From contig DNDP01000254.1 of NCBI GenBank assembly GCA_003484235.1, positions 1-6,082 on the forward strand: 6,082 nucleotides of DNA. The letters are read 5' to 3'. The translations under genes and the position numbers were made by a program. The DNA comes from Verrucomicrobiales bacterium (GTDB lineage Bacteria > Verrucomicrobiota > Verrucomicrobiia > Limisphaerales > RI-55). Below the pieces are notes generated by a model. That model did no database searches, was not told the DNA's origin, and saw nothing but the letters and a program-made list of their open reading frames with translations. Numbering within the stretch: position 1 is the first letter of the stretch; the number at the start of each line of letters is the position of its first letter. Shown piece by piece: positions 5,468-6,082 of this stretch.

Positions 5468-5760
5468 ACCTGGGATTTCACCCAGCGGCCGTCCGGGAGA
5501 TGCGGGAGACGGTTCGCTATTATGGAAGGATCAGTCCGCGACTGCCCGGGTTGCTGCGGGAGGAACTGGATTCGGCCGTAGGCAGGATCCGCCGCAACCC
5601 GCTTGGCTTCCCCCTGGTGGAAGGTGACTGGCGGAAGTGCCGACTGAAACGGTTTCCCTACGGCCTTATTTACCGGATCAAGGACGACGTTGTACAGGTG
5701 ATCGCATTCACCCACCACAAACGGCAGCCCGGCTACTGGCTGCTACGAGGGCGAGATTAA
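5464..5760 (+). CDS. Putative RelE/ParE-family toxin
   Basis: This 98-aa protein has the layout of RelE/ParE-superfamily toxins. The N-terminal F-H-P-A-A-V-R-E-M-R-E-T-V-R-Y-Y resembles the family's opening, where a beta strand leads into a long helix. A second helix follows (L-L-R-E-E-L-D-S-A-V-G-R-I), then N-P-L-G-F-P (45-50), the strand pair C-R-L-K-R-F-P-Y-G-L-I-Y-R-I (59-72), and the C-terminal strand V-I-A-F-T-H-H-K-R-Q-P-G-Y-W (79-92), where the family keeps its basic active-site residues. The GTG at 5464 overlaps the antitoxin TGA as GTGA, implying translational coupling; a TTG at 5458 would add two residues and is less likely. Family members either cut mRNA at the ribosome (RelE) or poison gyrase (ParE); the sequence alone does not decide which. 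The antitoxin-first order is the usual one. No frameshift or missing segment is visible, so the toxin appears intact. Confidence 0.88.
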   Translation: MNLGFHPAAVREMRETVRYYGRISPRLPGLLREELDSAVGRIRRNPLGFPLVEGDWRKCRLKRFPYGLIYRIKDDVVQVIAFTHHKRQPGYWLLRGRD

Positions 5761-5828
5761 GGGTTGCCTGCCGACCCCCGTTCCGTACGGTTCCCCGCGA
5801 ACGCAGCAGCCTGACCCACTGATTGCCC
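5761..5828. other. Short gap between toxin and thyA
   Basis: These 68 bp hold no gene. CGTTC (5779-5783) and GAACG (5799-5803) are inverted copies around 15 bp, and CCGTACGG (5783-5790) is palindromic, but there is no T-run, so I do not call a terminator. I see no convincing sigma-70 promoter or Shine-Dalgarno for thyA, which may be read through from upstream or use a promoter I cannot recognise. Confidence 0.4.
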
Positions 5829-6082
5829 ATGATCCAGTACCTCAATCTTCTCCGGCACGTGCTGGAGAACGGCACCAAGAAAAGCGACCGCACCGGCACC
5901 GGCACGTTGTCGGTGTTCGGCGCGCAGACGCGGTTCGATCTGGCCCGCGGGTTTCCCGTGCTGACCACGAAGAAGCTGCATCTGCGGTCGATCATCCACG
6001 AACTGCTCTGGTTTTTGAAGGGGGACACGAACATCGCCTACCTCAAGGAGAATGGCGTGACGATCTGGGACGAATGGGCCGA
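5829..6082 (+). CDS. thyA: Thymidylate synthase, N-terminal part
   Basis: ThyA makes dTMP from dUMP, with 5,10-methylenetetrahydrofolate as methyl donor and reductant, in the cytoplasm. Only the first 84 codons lie in the window; the frame is open at the right edge. From the ATG at 5829 the protein is collinear with E. coli ThyA without gaps: Arg21 of D-R-T-G-T-G-T (dUMP phosphate binding), Lys48 in T-T-K-K, Glu58 in I-I-H-E-L-L-W-F-L (catalytic water network), and Trp80 and Trp83 in T-I-W-D-E-W (folate pocket) fall at the same numbers. The catalytic Cys (146 in E. coli) lies beyond the edge and cannot be checked. No Shine-Dalgarno is evident, but the collinear N-terminus makes the start secure. 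The gene is GC-rich and lies 68 bp after the toxin gene in the same direction. In many bacteria folA follows thyA; here that would be outside the window. Confidence 0.97.
   Translation, partial: MIQYLNLLRHVLENGTKKSDRTGTGTLSVFGAQTRFDLARGFPVLTTKKLHLRSIIHELLWFLKGDTNIAYLKENGVTIWDEWA

Noticed and set aside
1..6082. tRNA, rRNA, CRISPR array, transposase or insertion-sequence ends
   Set aside because: I saw no cloverleaf, no regularly spaced direct repeats, no transposase or integrase motifs and no flanking terminal inverted repeats.

Overview
The window looks like chromosomal DNA from a GC-rich, polysaccharide-degrading bacterium. The best guess is the Verrucomicrobiota/Planctomycetota group. The guess rests on a secreted S1 sulfatase, a secreted PQQ-like propeller opening with a W-P-Q-W-R-G-P-N motif, a PAF-acetylhydrolase-like SGNH esterase, and the lack of strong Shine-Dalgarno sequences before almost every start. 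No rRNA or other phylogenetic marker fixes the taxon; the partial thyA at the right edge is the best handle.

Layout, right to left on the minus strand: a 244-aa four-helix membrane protein of unknown function (5105-4371); after 45 bp, a large secreted enzyme joining an S1 sulfatase to an SGNH/GDSL esterase (4325-2151); after 21 bp, a secreted PQQ-like beta-propeller protein (2129-774); then an orphan 62-residue C-terminal piece of a second SGNH esterase (within 724-479), truncated and lacking its catalytic His; then a 171-bp non-coding stretch rich in inverted repeats (308-478); and finally the first ~102 codons of an unrecognised secreted protein that runs off the left edge (307-1).

On the plus strand, at the right: a small type II toxin-antitoxin pair (antitoxin 5243-5467, RelE/ParE-type toxin 5464-5760) with a 4-bp GTGA overlap, divergent from the membrane-protein gene. 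It is followed after 68 bp by the 5' part of thyA, thymidylate synthase (5829 to the edge), which is clearly housekeeping DNA.

How the parts may work together: the sulfatase-esterase fusion carries complete motif sets for both halves, so one exported polypeptide could remove both sulfate and acyl (probably acetyl) esters from a sulfated glycan. The membrane protein and the propeller protein are close enough to share its transcript, but nothing in the sequence proves a joint function. The SGNH remnant, the hairpin cluster and the toxin-antitoxin pair suggest that the stretch between thyA and the left edge has been rearranged. The most distinctive findings are the sulfatase-SGNH fusion and the decayed second copy of the same esterase C-terminus two genes downstream. 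No mobile-element gene, CRISPR array, tRNA or rRNA is visible.
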